A DNA stretch of 64,000 bases from Margaritispora aquatica (Eukaryota > Ascomycota > Leotiomycetes > Helotiales > Discinellaceae): positions 558,001 through 622,000 of the forward strand of contig VJWN01000013.1 of the NCBI GenBank assembly GCA_007644065.1. The letters run 5' to 3'. This document shows, piece by piece, positions 9,376 to 21,700 of this stretch (positions are counted from its first letter, which is position 1; each line of letters begins with the position of its first letter). Below the pieces are notes generated by a model that had not been told where the DNA came from, did no database searches, and saw only the letters and a list, made by a program, of their open reading frames with translations. The position numbers were made by a program, and so were the translations under genes.

Positions 9376-10979
9376 ATGACACTTGGTCCGCTTGATCGTA
9401 GGACTGTTCGGACGAGATGTCAAGCTTGCGCGAGGCGGAAGATTAAGGTAGGTGCCATTTTGTACACAGGACTTGGAGCTAATGACTCTCAGTGTGAGGG
9501 TGGATCACCATGTCGCTATTGTACCAAGAAGAAAATCCCATGTCATGCTCAAATAGAGAAACCAAACACAAAGGTCATCTTCCTTCACCCTGCATCCGCA
9601 AAATCATCATTCAATGGCACTCAAACCCGCTCTCTCGGTCTCCCCAGCCAAGTCCCATCCACCGCCACAAACAAACTCGCCTCTTACTTCTTCTCCGAGT
9701 TCATCATCAAGAACGATTTCGCGGGCGGTTCACTTGACGTCAACTCCATCATAGCCAGCTTTCAGGCATCGCCGAGTCTATACCATGCATCCATTGCGTT
9801 GGCGGCGCTGGATATGAGCAAGAATCCTCTGTCATCAAGAGTGGAGAGACGCTCGACAACTGTGAAAGCACTCACGGCTTACCGAGCTTCAATCGTTAGC
9901 TTCCAGTCAGACATTCAGAACTCGAAGCGAGCTTCCAATCACGCAGCATTGTGGACGACGTTCTTCCTCGGCATTTTCGAGGTAGTGTCCCATCTCTAAC
10001 CCCAACCCAGCAAATATCCACTCGAATATTAGTACTGATGCTGCATAGCTCATGTACGACACCACGGGCGCCGGCTGGATCCAGCACATCCTCCACGGGA
10101 CGTCGCAAATCCTGCAACTTCGTGGCCCATCAGCCCACCTGACAGGTCCAGGACGAGCATTTTTCCTAACCGTCCGTCCGTTCGAGATCTCTCGCTCGTT
10201 GATATACTCCGAACCTAGCTTTCTCAGCGAGCCGGAGTGGATTGACCTGGTGGAGCGAATTCGAGGCGACAGCGGGGGAGGGTTGAATCTGAAGGAAGAG
10301 ATGTTCGATTTGATGCTCGCTTGTTCGGGGTTGGGTGAACGGTATGTATTCTGTGCTTTTGGTGGTAATGTTGGGTTTATGGTGTGCGGGGCTTATGCTG
10401 TTTAGGATACGGAATGCCATTGCTCCAGACAACGATCCGCCGACGGTCGAGATATTATCGAACCTAGCATCTCAAGGCCTCCATCTCCGCACTACACTCG
10501 AAAACTGGCATCTTCATCTCCAAACCTCCATCTCGCTCTCGACACCACCAAACACACCACCCACCCCTCCTTCAGATCCCTGGATCCTCCTCTCCCTAAT
10601 CTACCACCACGCAACCTCAATCTACCTCTCGGGCCTCTTCAATCCCACCTACCACCCGCAATTTACCACCCTCACCACCCTCACCACTCTTCCCCCAACC
10701 ACTCTCCCCCCCAACTCCCTCACCACCCTAACACTCACACCACCCCGCATAACGCACCACACAAGCCGCATCATCGCCCTGACGTCCCATGCACTGGACC
10801 AAACTCGCTTAGCGGGGATCCTGTTCTTCTTCCCGCTCCGAGTCGCGGGTGCGAGAGCGGTGACGAGGGAGGATAGGGCGGAGATCGTAAGGTTGTTGGG
10901 TGTGATTCAGACGAGGTGCTGGGGCGTGGCGGGGGCGTTTGTGCAGGATTTGGGGGAGCTGTGGGGGAGTAGGGAGTAG
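9376..10979 (+). CDS. Zn(II)2Cys6 fungal transcription factor (475 aa)
   Basis: Four exons: 9376-9447, 9493-9981, 10049-10341, 10406-10979, summing to 476 codons. The zinc cluster spans about residues 15-42 with the pattern C-x2-C-x6-C-x5-C-x2-C-x6-C, starting CQACARRKIK. Intron 1 sits exactly before the third Cys, and its removal restores the canonical spacing. The rest looks like the short fungal-specific regulatory domain (PF11951-like): an N-terminal segment after a linker, then helical leucine-rich sequence, and a Thr/Pro-rich stretch near residues 345-370. It is a nuclear DNA-binding regulator; targets are unknown, though the divergent hydrolase is an obvious candidate. Intron 1 is 45 nt, a multiple of three and free of stops, so a retained form would be translated through with a broken zinc cluster. 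Confidence 0.88.
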
Positions 10980-11312
10980 GGAGTAGGGAGTAGGGAGGGG
11001 CGAGGTGAGGGCTGAGCCTTCGAGATTTGGTATTTAAGAGCGAGAGCTTAAGGTCGGAACATGTTGATGATAGGTATATGGATTGGTGCTTGGTGCTTGG
11101 TGTAGAATACCCACATGAAGAACCGTAACGTTTAGCGAGCAGATCAAGCTCGTCGTGAGCAAAGCCGTTTACTCAGTGCGTAACTAGACAGATAGAAAGA
11201 AGATATACAAATTCAAAAGGTACTTCGCTCCCATGAAACAAACCTAACAAGCTACCCAGCCTAACCTGATATGTCTCACTTTTACTGTACATACAACGCA
11301 CTAAAAACCAAC
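10980..11312. other. Intergenic, convergent 3' ends
   Basis: About 330 nt between the transcription factor stop and the 3' end of the DUF3431 gene. It begins with tandem GGGAGTA copies just after the stop (about 10970-10998). No gene seen. Confidence 0.6.
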
Positions 11313-12705
11313 CTAAGATTTTGGCACGGCCGTCGCACTCACCACCGCCCTCGACGTGCTAGTGGGGCCCAAAATGTCGACCTCGACCCCCGGCTCCTCC
11401 TCATCACCATACAGATTCTCGCCCTCGGCCACGCGATTCGCCTCGACCGCGCCCCTCACGATCGCAACCTCCTTGCGCACGCGGATCTGCTCCCTCACGA
11501 CCTTCAGCTCCTCCTCCAACCAGCTCCTCATCTTGAGCCTCGCGCGCTCCGCCGTCTCGCTGCGCGGCTTCTCCTCCAGCTCCTTCGCCCGCGCCTCGTC
11601 GATCTGGCCGTTGTTCTTCTTCTTCTCTTCCTCGATGGCCTTCTTGCGCTCCTCCTCCTTCTTGACGCGCTCCGCCTCCTCCTTGTCGAGTTTGTGGAGC
11701 TCGTCTTCGAGTTTCTGCCGGCCCTGCATCAGCTCGATCCACTCGTCGTACTCTTCCCGCCCGCCGAAGCAGATGTGATACAGGCGACAATACGCCTTGT
11801 GCTGCAGCGGGCAGTCGATGGCTTTTTGCAGGAACAGGTACTGCCACATGTGCTCCCACGTGCGGCCGGAGATGCTGTCCGGGAGGCTGGTTTTGATCAG
11901 CCAGTCAATGTGGTGCTGGAACTGCTCCCTCGGCACGTTGCGGATGAGCTGCTTCGTGACGGCGATTTGCGAACAGCATGGCGTGGCGAGGATCTCGGGG
12001 ATGTCGTAAACGTTGAAGTTGGCCCGGAAGGCCTCCTGCATCTCCTTTTGCTCAGGGATGTTGCCGGATTCCTCGTTAACGCGCGAGGTGTTGATGGAGC
12101 CGCTCGAGCAGCCGATACCCCATGTTACGCGGAGGTTGAGGAAACCTCGGCGTTGGATTTCGCGCATGTCCATGTGATTGAGGGAGAAGATCATACTTTT
12201 TTCTCTACGTAAGCGTGTGTTCTTGCAAGGAATCAAGGCAATTTTACCTCTGGTCAAGCAATGCTTCAACATGCCATGACATCGCTTGCGAATGTACGAG
12301 AATCGAAATATCGGGCAGGTCGTCATAGAAATCGTAAAAGTATTGGTGGTACATCATCGCTTCGTGTCCTTTATTCTTCACCGCATGATGAGGTGCTGAA
12401 GTGTTGTCGGCAATGTATGGGATGACCCTCATTCCTGGCACTTTTAAATCTTTCACCCATCCATAATCTTCGCTAGCCATAGCGGCCACAACCAAGTTGA
12501 CACTTGGCATAGGACCGCCCTTTGGTATCCTATATAAGCCATTGGATTCCTTGACGACGTGCTGCTCGATGACCTCCGGTGGTATTATCTTGATTTCTTG
12601 CCGTGAATAGAGACATATGAAGAAGAAGGCCGAAATGACTGAAATGAGAAGGATTCGAGATGAGCGCTGGATTGCCGAAGCACGACTCCTTAAAGATCGA
12701 GTCAT
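11313..12705 (-). CDS. DUF3431 type II membrane protein with charged coiled-coil tail (449 aa)
   Basis: Two exons: 12248-12705 and 11313-12204, with a 43-nt intron (donor GTAAAA, branch-like CTTAC just before the acceptor); the lengths give exactly 450 codons. Residues 17-34 form a single hydrophobic anchor after a basic start (MTRSLRSRAS), so a type II signal anchor in the secretory pathway is likely. A DUF3431-like domain follows, with VNLVVAAMASEDYGWVKDL, a DLPDISILVHSQ segment, GIGCSSGSINTSR, and a Trp/Cys-rich region ending near HICFGGREEYDEW. DUF3431 proteins resemble glycosyltransferases in general layout, but their reaction is not established. From about residue 310 onward the protein changes to a Glu/Lys/Arg-rich helix of about 100 residues, then an acidic tail. 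The tail is unusual for a lumenal domain and may be lineage-specific. Confidence 0.82.
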
Positions 12706-13386
12706 TGTTACCGTTTTTCTTTCAGAGTCGAGTCCTTCGCCGAAGTTCCAAGGAAGACTATAGTTGATAGACTATATCATTCTAAACTGGGTATTCCGCA
12801 GGTTTGTATAGAGAAGTATAGTAATGATAGTAAAAGTATTCGGAATTTCTCTACAGCAAGAAAGGGAGCGATAAAAGCACAAAAAGGAAGCTCGAAAGAA
12901 TTCAATGCCCTAGAGGAATGTTGATGACGAAGATGGCATTTGATACTGGAGGAGGAGAATCAAAAATGTTTCATGTTGACATAATAATTCACACTGTTCA
13001 CCCCCTCAAAGAATCTTGCCATCCCACTTGGGAACATGATTGGAAAATCTGTACGCCTTTTATTTAATAAGGAGTGCTGAGCTTTGCTAGGGATGAACAA
13101 ACGATGGAGAGCAAAATGACTGTCGGTTGAAATACTTGTGATGAGGGATGCTCAATGTTGATCCACTTATCCCTGAATCAGCCTTGGAGAAAAGCAAATA
13201 AAATCCCTGTGTCGAAATTCAAGCTTTTGAGTTTGCGGTTTGCTCGAAGGTAAAGAAACTTGTCCAGTCGATAGATGAAGAATAATACTGAAAGATTGAA
13301 GGGACATCCAATCAGAGACCGTAGTCTGACTTCAGTATTATTTGTACTAGCTCACATACCACACCATGAGACTTTACATACCCGTC
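12706..13386. other. Intergenic, AT-rich
   Basis: Upstream of the DUF3431 gene and downstream of the isochorismatase-family gene, both on the minus strand. No gene, RNA or notable repeat recognised. Confidence 0.6.
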
Positions 13387-14140
13387 TTACATCTTGCTCA
13401 AAAGAGTGCCCACAACATCTTTCGTCGCAGGAGTTGTCTCCTTCACCAAGCCAGCCATACTCCTGAACTCGGGAATCGCCGCATCTCCCATAACCTCATA
13501 CATAAAACTCTCGCTCGTTGTGATCGTGGCCCCCTCGCTTCTTAGCCTCTGTAGCGCAATCGATATCTCACCCTTGTTGCAACTGCTTACACCGTCCGCG
13601 ATGATATAGACCTTGTGTCCGTTCGCCAATAAGTCCAAAGTCGTCTGAGTGACGCAGATGTGTGACTCTATCCCTACTATTGCAACAGTGGAAGGCGTGG
13701 TGCCTGTGAAATGCTTCGATATTTGCGGTATCCACATGGAGAAAGCGGTCTTGTCTGCTTGCTCGACTGCCATGGAGACGTCAAGCTCGGTGCATGTGGG
13801 GCCTAACTTGGCAGCATTTTGTGTCGTTACATATACTGGAATTTCGAGTATCGAGGCAGCTTTTAGTAGCTTCTGGGTTGTTGTTATGCTGGGAGAGGTC
13901 AATATCTGTACAGGGAACAGCAGGTTTGCATAATGCACATACACTTTCTGGTATTCATAGACAGCCGGTCGGAATTTCTCTTGTATGTCGCAAATACTAT
14001 GGCGTCCATCAGCAGTGTTTCTCTAGTACTAAGTGGTTGAGACGGACAAAAGGGCCGGCCTTGCTGTTGCTTAGTTAGCTGTGTCCCACTCAATTGAGCT
14101 TCTCGTAATTACCTATTCGTCGACTGGGTTTCTGTGACAT
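13387..14140 (-). CDS. Isochorismatase-family cysteine hydrolase (201 aa)
   Basis: Four exons: 14113-14140, 14048-14069, 13943-13996 and 13387-13888, totalling 202 codons. Joining them gives the typical start PALFICDIQEKFRPAV and then KVITTTQKLLKAA; no single open frame contains both. Catalytic triad of the family is present: Asp20 (CDIQE), Lys81 (DKTAFSM) and Cys113 (ESHICVTQT), the last in the usual VGIESHxC turn. Length matches small cytosolic or mitochondrial isochorismatase-domain proteins (about 200 aa), which act on amides or pterin/nicotinamide-like substrates; the true substrate is not predictable. Introns are 43, 51 and 54 nt, and exon 2 is only 22 nt. The large downstream frame alone would be mis-called with an N-terminus read from intron 3. 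Confidence 0.9.
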
Positions 14141-14505
14141 TGTTAAAGATCTGCCAAAGGCAACGGGATTAATTTGGGAATGTTATTGAGCTGGCAATTC
14201 GTATTTAATGAACGATGGCGGGGTGATAAAGTAAGCCGAGGAGGGATGTTTCCGGGATGTTGCCGAATGAATCCGAGCCGAATCCGAGCCATATAATACC
14301 GATTAGAAAATGTTAGAAGCATTTTGACTATACCGATTGTGAATCGAGTCCAACGTTAACAGAATTATGGATGCGGCTACTAAACTCTGAATGCGACCAC
14401 CAGAAAATAAGCGTCTGTCATTGAGAATGTCATCATTACTCATTATTGATAAGAAGGTATTTCTTTGAGGCTAGTCTTATGTTCAAATGCTATCATCTAT
14501 ACTAT
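14141..14505. other. Intergenic
   Basis: Upstream of the isochorismatase-family gene. It holds a short tandem GAATCCGAGCC duplication near 14268-14290. No gene seen. Confidence 0.5.
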
Positions 14506-16110
14506 TTACAAAAATGCTTCTACTTTAGCTCTCTCTAGCCATTTGAAATCACCTCCTGATGTCGCTTTCTGGATATTGTATAACTCATCAATCAGAGCTG
14601 GTATAAAAGTACCTGGCCCCTTCACATCTTCCCTTGCAGCCGCGATCTCAGCTGCAATCTCATAATGCAACAGAGCAGCCATGGTAGCAAGTAATTTATC
14701 CCCACGACAAACTGCCAACATCAAAGAAATGATTGTACCAAGTACACAGCCAGATCCCGTGATTCTTCCAAGCAATTCGTGCCCATTTGAGATGGCAAAT
14801 CCTCGCTTGCCATCACATATAAAATCCGTCGCCCCAGTCATCACCACGACGTTTCGTTCTCTTACTGCTAAAGCCTGTACCAATCCTGCTTTTTCATTAT
14901 CAGTTGATGTACTTGCACCGCTGTCCACTCCTTTTTGTTGAACAACTTTGCCAAAGACAGTTTTTATTTCCCCCTCGTTGCCCTTGATGACATCAAAATA
15001 GCCAGCAGCCATCAGTGTTTTAACTGCATTTCTCCGAACCGAGGTAGCCCCAGCACCTACTGGATCAAAGACCACAGGCCCACCATAAAGGTTATACTCC
15101 TTCAGTGCTTGGGCATAATTCTTTAGTCCATCAGGAGTGACAGTACCCATGTTGATAACGAGAGAACCTCCTAGTTTGCAAAGATCTACTGCCTCTTCCC
15201 CAAAGTTGGCCATGATGGGCGAACCTCCAACGGCCAAGGCAACGCTTGCTGCGAAATTTTGAACCACAAGATTGGTCATGTTGTGGGAAAGAGGTGTGGT
15301 TTTACCGACAGCCTGTATGACTTCAGGGACTTTCTGTAAGAATTCCTTTTCACCTGAAAGTATGCCCGTTGCCTCCTGAACAAATGGAGGAGCTGACTTG
15401 ATAAGATTTAGGAGATTGGCAGCTGCTTCTTTGGGATCTTCAGCTGCTATGATAGCACTGACGATGGCAACACCATCAAGATCTTTCTTCTTGTGACTTG
15501 ACTGATACAAGACACGCTGAACGTTGGATGCATTTATGCCGCCTATGGATACGGTGCGCACATTTTTGCCAGCCTCGGAGATGGACTCAAGAATTGACTT
15601 TGTTCCAGCAGTGCCAATGATGTCTTTTGTGTTTGTTTTGGTAGCAGTCGCAAACACAGTCCCAATACCGAGATAATCTGCTCCATGTTGACATGCTTTT
15701 AGGGCTTCTTGGGATGAAGCAACAGTAACGCCAATAATAGCAGATTCTCCGAGCAGCTTTCGAGCTGTTGTTAGATCTAAAAGTGTTAGAGAGATGGAAA
15801 TCTAGAAGATGCTCATATTATTACCCAAGTCGTCTTGGCCGATATGTATGCCTTCGCAACCAACAGCTAAGGCGACATCAAGTCTGTCATTGATCAAGAG
15901 TGGAACATTGTACTTCTGTGTCACAATGTGTAACTTCTTTGCTGTCGAAACGAGTTCAGTCGTGTCACTGACTTTGTCTCTGTATTGGACCAGAGTCACA
16001 CCACCTTGTAGTGCAGCTTCCACGACATCCACAAGCTTTCTCGAACCAAGAATAGCTGGCGTGGAATCTGTCACCAAATACAGCGAGTAGTCCACATCAG
16101 ACTTTGCCAT
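14506..16110 (-). CDS. THI6: Bifunctional thiamine-phosphate synthase / hydroxyethylthiazole kinase (518 aa)
   Basis: Two exons, 15825-16110 and 14506-15776, with a 48-nt intron; total 519 codons. The N-terminal half (about 1-235) is the ThiE-type TIM barrel that joins HMP-PP and HET-P to thiamine phosphate: LYLVTDS, GGVTLVQYRDK, NDRLDVALAVGCEGIHIGQDDL and VSIGGINASN are visible. The C-terminal half (about 250-518) is a ThiM-type kinase phosphorylating hydroxyethylthiazole: ATP- and substrate-site motifs PLSHNMTN, DPVGAGATSVRR, KGNEGEI and GRITGSGCVLGT. Length and order match yeast Thi6 and fungal orthologues. It acts in the cytosol in the thiamine salvage/biosynthesis pathway. The gene diverges from eIF5. 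I looked for a TPP riboswitch in the leader and intron and saw no conserved TPP-aptamer elements. Confidence 0.95.
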
Positions 16111-17128
16111 TCTCGATTCTCGAACGTTGCTGAAACAATGGTATGGTATTGTGGTCGGATTATGGTGAAGTAGACTTTTGAATCACGTGCGGGAGCGTGC
16201 TCTTCCACAATGCTCGTGGGGTGGGTTTGTCTGTGGAATCATGCAGCAACGCGTTGTCAAAGGAAAAGAACAAATGATTCACAAAAAGCCCAACAAAATC
16301 ATTGCCTTTGTAGGTATGTTAGAATTAGAATAACTAATGTTAATATTATTTAAAACATTCCAAAGATTTCTCCCATTTTTATTCTTATTTTCTTTTTACA
16401 GAACAATCAACAATAGAAACCCAAAGATTGATCATAAGGTAAGTCTTACCTTTAGTACGCAAAAATAAACCGGCTAATCTCACGTCCACGTGGGACTAGC
16501 GCATTTAGCTTCAATTCGGAACTTGGATCTTTTCTTTCTTCTCCATCAACCCTACTCAAAACCCACTCCCACTCCCACTTCGAATTCTCTTCCATAACCA
16601 TTCAAACAGTCTTTGCGCAACAAGACCTGTCCCACACAAACCTCACCATCAGTACAAAACCAAGTCCATCGCCCCCTCAGACTCAACCCTTAACTCTGCC
16701 GTAACCTCGACTCTTGTCATCAAGGCGCCAGACCCAACATCTTTCGCCTCCGGACTCAGGAAGTTCCCCTTCCTCGAATTCAACTCCATATCCCATCAGC
16801 AAGATCTGATACATCTGCGTTATATGTATCTCACACCTCACGCCAACGACCTCAGACATCAGCCGCCTCTCGAGCTGCAACCATTCCGTATACCACGGAA
16901 ACCTTGTAGCCCCTACTTCAGTAGTAACGGCTAGTACAATTTTTCCTGACGAATGTCGCCTTAGTAAAACATACTCTTCCTCTATCTCTTTCAGTGCTCC
17001 TCTCGCTCCCTCGTCATACCTTCTCTCGGTCTATGTCGAATCATACGGTCACATAAATCTCGAATCTGTCCTACCCAACAAAGTCACGTACTTGAAGCTA
17101 TTCCCGAGCAAACTACACAACCGCAATC
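16111..17128. other. Divergent THI6 / eIF5 promoter region with two CACGTG motifs
   Basis: About 1 kb between the two start codons. CACGTG palindromes occur at about 16184-16189 and 16489-16494 (the second within CCACGTGG). These match the bHLH E-box core bound by Cbf1-type factors. The last 500 nt before eIF5 are pyrimidine-rich, as in leaders of highly expressed fungal genes. No additional gene is supported. Confidence 0.35.
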
Positions 17129-18463
17129 ATGGCTACCGTCAATATCCGTAGCGATGTGAAGGATCCCTTCTACCGCTACAAGATGGAGAGACTCCAGTCC
17201 AAGATTGAAGGCAAGGGCAATGGAATTAAGACTGTCATTGTCAATCTCAGCAGTGTCGCGGCATCCTTGGCTCGTCCTGGAGCATATGTTATCAAATACT
17301 TCGGCTTCGAACTTGGAGCTCAAACCAATAGCAACCCCGCTGATGACCGCTGGATCATTAACGGTGCTCATGAAGCCTCTAAGCTTCAAGACTACCTGGA
17401 CGGCTTTATTAACAAGTTTGTTCTCTGCAAGAAGTGCAAGAACCCCGAAACCGAGGTGGTTATCAAGGATGGCACCATCGTTCTCGACTGCAAGGCCTGC
17501 GGACAGCGTTCCAATGTCGACCTACGCCTCAAGCTTAGTGGCTTCATCTTGAAGAACCAGCCCAAGAAGGGAAAGAAGGACAAGTCCGAGAAGAAGGCAG
17601 CTCGTAAGGCTAGACAACAAAATGGCACAAACGACAATGATGAGAATGGAAACAGTCCAGACGATGACAACTCTGAGAATGGCACCCCAGAGAATGGTGA
17701 GGTTGCTATCGAGGCCGGAAGTGATGATGAACTCACCCGCCGCATCAAGGCTGAAGCCGAGGAGCTCGACCCAGTGGCAGAGGTCAAGGATGATGAATGG
17801 ACTGTTGACATGTCTGCCGAAGCTGTCAAGGCCAGACAGCAACAGCTTCCAGATGATCTCAAGCAGAAGCTTGTCCTTGGTGGCGATGATGACGAGGAAG
17901 ACGGAGAAGGTGGTGGCAACTCAACTTATGATCAACTCGGAAACTGGATCACCAGCGAGGCTGAATCTAAGGGTGGTGTTGACAAAGTTGATGACATCGC
18001 CATCTATGTCAAGGCAAAGGAACTTGGAATCGAGGCCAAGCACCGCACCCTTCTTGTCTTGGTTCAGACCATCTTTGATGAGGATATTGTCAAGCAAATT
18101 CCTAAGCGTGCACCAATGCTCAAAAATGTAAGTCAACAATATCTCCAACCTGCTTAGCTTTCTCTAACAATATCCTAGATGATTGGAAATTCTGAGAAGC
18201 ACCAAAAGGCTCTCCTTGGAGGCGTCGAACGTTTCATTGGTCTTCGTGGTCAAGAAAAGCCCGAGTTCTACGAACAGACCTCCAAGGTTCTCTTGGTCCT
18301 CTACAATGAGGAAATTCTTCCTGAGGAGGTCATCACCAAATGGGGTACCAAGGCCAGCAAGAAATACGTCGATCTTCCAATCAGCAAGAAGGTTCGCAAG
18401 TCCGCCGAAGTCTTCCTCACCTGGCTCGCCGAGGCTGAGAGTGACGATGAGGATTCCGAGTAA
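17129..18463 (+). CDS. TIF5: Translation initiation factor eIF5 (427 aa)
   Basis: GTPase-activating protein for eIF2 in the 43S/48S pre-initiation complex. Two exons, 17129-18127 and 18179-18463, with a 51-nt intron (GTAAGT, CTAACA branch). The N-terminal eIF5/eIF2-beta domain starts [19 protein letters not shown]; Arg16 is the equivalent of the yeast GAP arginine. Zinc ribbon Cys100, Cys103, Cys121 and Cys124. A Lys-rich helix at about 145-165 is followed by an acidic Asn/Asp/Glu linker. The C-terminal W2/HEAT-type domain ends in the acidic DDEDSE, the binding surface for eIF2-beta and eIF3c. Length and architecture match yeast Tif5. Confidence 0.96.
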
Positions 18464-18777
18464 TTTTCCAATCCGTATTGCTCACCTGGATTACTGTAAC
18501 TTTTTTGAAGTTTGTATCAAGCCTGGCTCTTGTGGCTGGGTAAACGAGCATCTGTTTGGTTCGTCTGGATTGGCATCTTACGTTTGTTTGAATTTACTCG
18601 CTACTCTGCGTCTTGATGTGTAACTTGTTCTTCAACCCCACTCACTCTTTTGGCATTGTGCCTCTACAAAATGGCGATGGTGTTTTCACACTGCAGATAG
18701 TAATGGAAATTGTTATTGCATGACTGTAACATATTGAACTCGAAAGCTGTGACTTCTGTAAACTTATACTTGATTTT
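18464..18777. other. Convergent 3' region of eIF5 and TTI1
   Basis: About 310 nt between two convergent stops. It presumably carries both polyadenylation regions; no gene seen. Confidence 0.6.
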
Positions 18778-21700
18778 CTATGCTGTAACGCCTAAACTTG
18801 CGAATTTGTACCCCTCCATGACAGGCACTTTCAACCTCTTGTTCTTCCCCGCGATCTCCATAACCAGCCAAACCGCATCGCTATTAACCACATCCAACAC
18901 CGCCCTCACATCGTCCCTCTCCCAAACCAACTCCCCAAACACCTCCACAACCTCATCGAACTTCTCCTCTTCAACCCTCACATTACCCACCAGCGCAACC
19001 AGCAACCCCACAACCGCCTCCCAGACCTTGCTACTTTGCGCAAACACGCCCCTCCCCGCCCCGCCCTTCTTCGCGCCCTCCATCTCCCTCCTCGACTTCC
19101 TCGCTAAGCCCATGATACTGCTCCACTCATCATGGACCCTGGTTGTCAAAAAGTCCCCAGCAGAGCGGCACATCTGCGCCACGGCATCGCAGGCCGCGAT
19201 TTGCACGTAAGTCTCGCTGTCATAGAGACGTGCGATGAGGACGGGCCAGAGGTCGTTGACGAGCGGGAGGTAGGCGTCTTCGTCTGCATGGAGGGCGAGC
19301 GAGGAGGTGCGGATTAGCGAGAGCAGTTTGGAGCGCAGAACGGGTGAGGAGGATGTGAGGTAGTGTTGCGAGAGGCGCGCGATGGAGTTCAGCATGCTGT
19401 AGGTTTTGGTTGGTGGGGGTTTGGCGATTTCGTTCGAGGGCGAGGATTCGGGAGGCATGCCGTCGGTGTCTGAGTCGTCGTCTGGTGGGTTGTTGGCAGC
19501 GTCTGCTTCGTCGAGGAGTGTTTTGGCGGATTTCCAGGGTGCGCGGGGGAAGTCTTCATGTGGCTCTGAGTCCTCTACTTTCTTTGGTTTAGCGGTGATG
19601 AGGGCCAAGATATCGTCGATGGTAGGTATTAGATCGGCCTTCTTTTGGTGTGGGATGGAAGGTGTGTCCTCTATTTGTAGTTGGGTTGACTTGGATCCTA
19701 CTGAGACGATTTCGCCTAGGACGGAGAACAAGACATCCACTAATCGGTGATATCCGTGGAAGTTGTCCAGTGCTGCAAATATGGATCCAACCACATCGTC
19801 TAAATAAAGCAGTAACGATGGGCCTGTCAGTCGTATCATCATAACTAGCACCTGTGGTGCTTGGGGAGAGATGTCGAAGGTGTTGAGCCTCAATGATATA
19901 GCATTAACCATGTAATCCACATTGTCAACAATCAACTCGCTTGCATTCTTATAGCCACATGATTTTGATATGATGTTAAGACAAGTGATTGCATGCTCTC
20001 TCAACTTGGAGTTGGGTGACCCGAGCAATTGCGCAACAGGATATAATGTGTCGACAAGTTCTGTCCGAAATTCGAGCTTCATTCGCTGTGCAGTATCTGC
20101 CACAACTTCCAGAGCTACAGCTTTTAGTCGCCAGTCTGCTGTGCGTTCATCTGTCTCTGTGAGTAGAGACTGAGAAAACAAGAAAAGCTCTTGATCCACC
20201 ACTTCCTGCTCATCGGAAAACGTGAGTGATGATTCAAAGAATTCATCTAGATCTTTATTGCTGGATGCTGAAGATCTTGAGATTTGAGATGCCAACCAAT
20301 AAGCTGAAAGAAGGCTGGGGCCAGATGCATCTCGAGCATATTCAAGCATCTCACTAGCCATTTGTAATTGTGACTGCCTTGTTCCCAGACTAGAAATCAA
20401 AGACACAAGCTCCCCTCGAATTTTGACCTGACTTTGTTCAGCCATGACAATAGGCTCAAAATGGAAAGAGAGAGCGTTATCTGTAGTCAGTGTCAGAGCT
20501 GATTGACTGTTTAGATCGAAATCTGCTTCTTCTAGAGAGTTGATTTGGCGTGAGGACTCGAGAGTAACAGTAATACTGTCCCTTAACGAATTTGCTAATG
20601 CATCACCCAGTATTGAAGACTCCAAGTTGAGACCGACAAGCAGCTCATGGGCTTTCGATAATTGATTCATAGCGGCCAATTTTACCTTCTCATCGTTTGC
20701 TTGCATGATCCGCGGTAGGCTCGTTATCCAGTTGTATACATTACTTTTGACCAGCTCACTGAGATCTGGATGGATAGATGCGAGATCAACCAAGCTTGTA
20801 GTGCGCATATTGAAACCCTCATCGTCATCTATGCCCGACAAAGTCATACAAGTCTCAACTAGCATTGAGGCAGCTTCTACCATAGTTTCATGACACTCGT
20901 CCAAGATTGTTATGCACAGCCGATTGAGGGCTTTCTTCACTTCCACGGAATCGTGGCTTCGTAGACGAATCACATTGGACAATGCTAGCTTAATCTGAGC
21001 AGTTGTAGCCTTAAGCCACGATTTGGTAAGAGGCTTCTGTGCAGGAGATTCTGGGACATCGACCTCGGCACTTTTCTGGTTTCTGATGTTTCGCGTCTGC
21101 AAGTCACTAAGGACTGTTGCAAGGACGTGGCCGAAAACCTCCAGAGCTTTTACTAGAGTTTTCCTTGTTCGACGAGCACCAGTTTGGGGCATGAGACACT
21201 TTGTAAGTCCCGATACAGTACCTGGCAAGAAGTTTGCAAGCGCACTTGGATCCTTGACACAGTGCCAGATAGCATCCAGTGCCTCTAACGCGTTCAGTTG
21301 TGCTTCTGCTGATGGCCCGTTTGTGACTCCTTCCAGAATGACAGTGACGGTGTGCCCAAGAGCAGGAATCGTTCCCGATTCGACAAGTGAAGCAGCACCT
21401 CCTGGTGTAGCTGCCAAATCCTGAAATAGAGCCGCGAGGGCCGCGTATGCCTCAGTAACCAGCTCTTCCGGCGCATTTGTTCCCTCCTTTCCTGGAACCC
21501 CTCCAGCGACGAAAGTGAGCAGTATTAACAACTGCTTCGCAAGGTCAAGTGCAATGACTTTTTGCCATCCGAATTCTAGTAGGATCCGAAGGCATTTTAT
21601 CGATGTTTCCGAAAGTCGATCTGTATATTTCTGCTTCTTGCGCAGGATCTGGGAGAGTGGGAAGAAGACATAGTCTGCTAATTTCTCATCAAAAACACCA

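Noticed and set aside
15825..16500. TPP riboswitch controlling THI6
   Set aside because: Looked in the leader and first intron for the conserved TPP-aptamer elements and saw none; fungal TPP riboswitches are known from THI4/NMT1-type genes rather than THI6.
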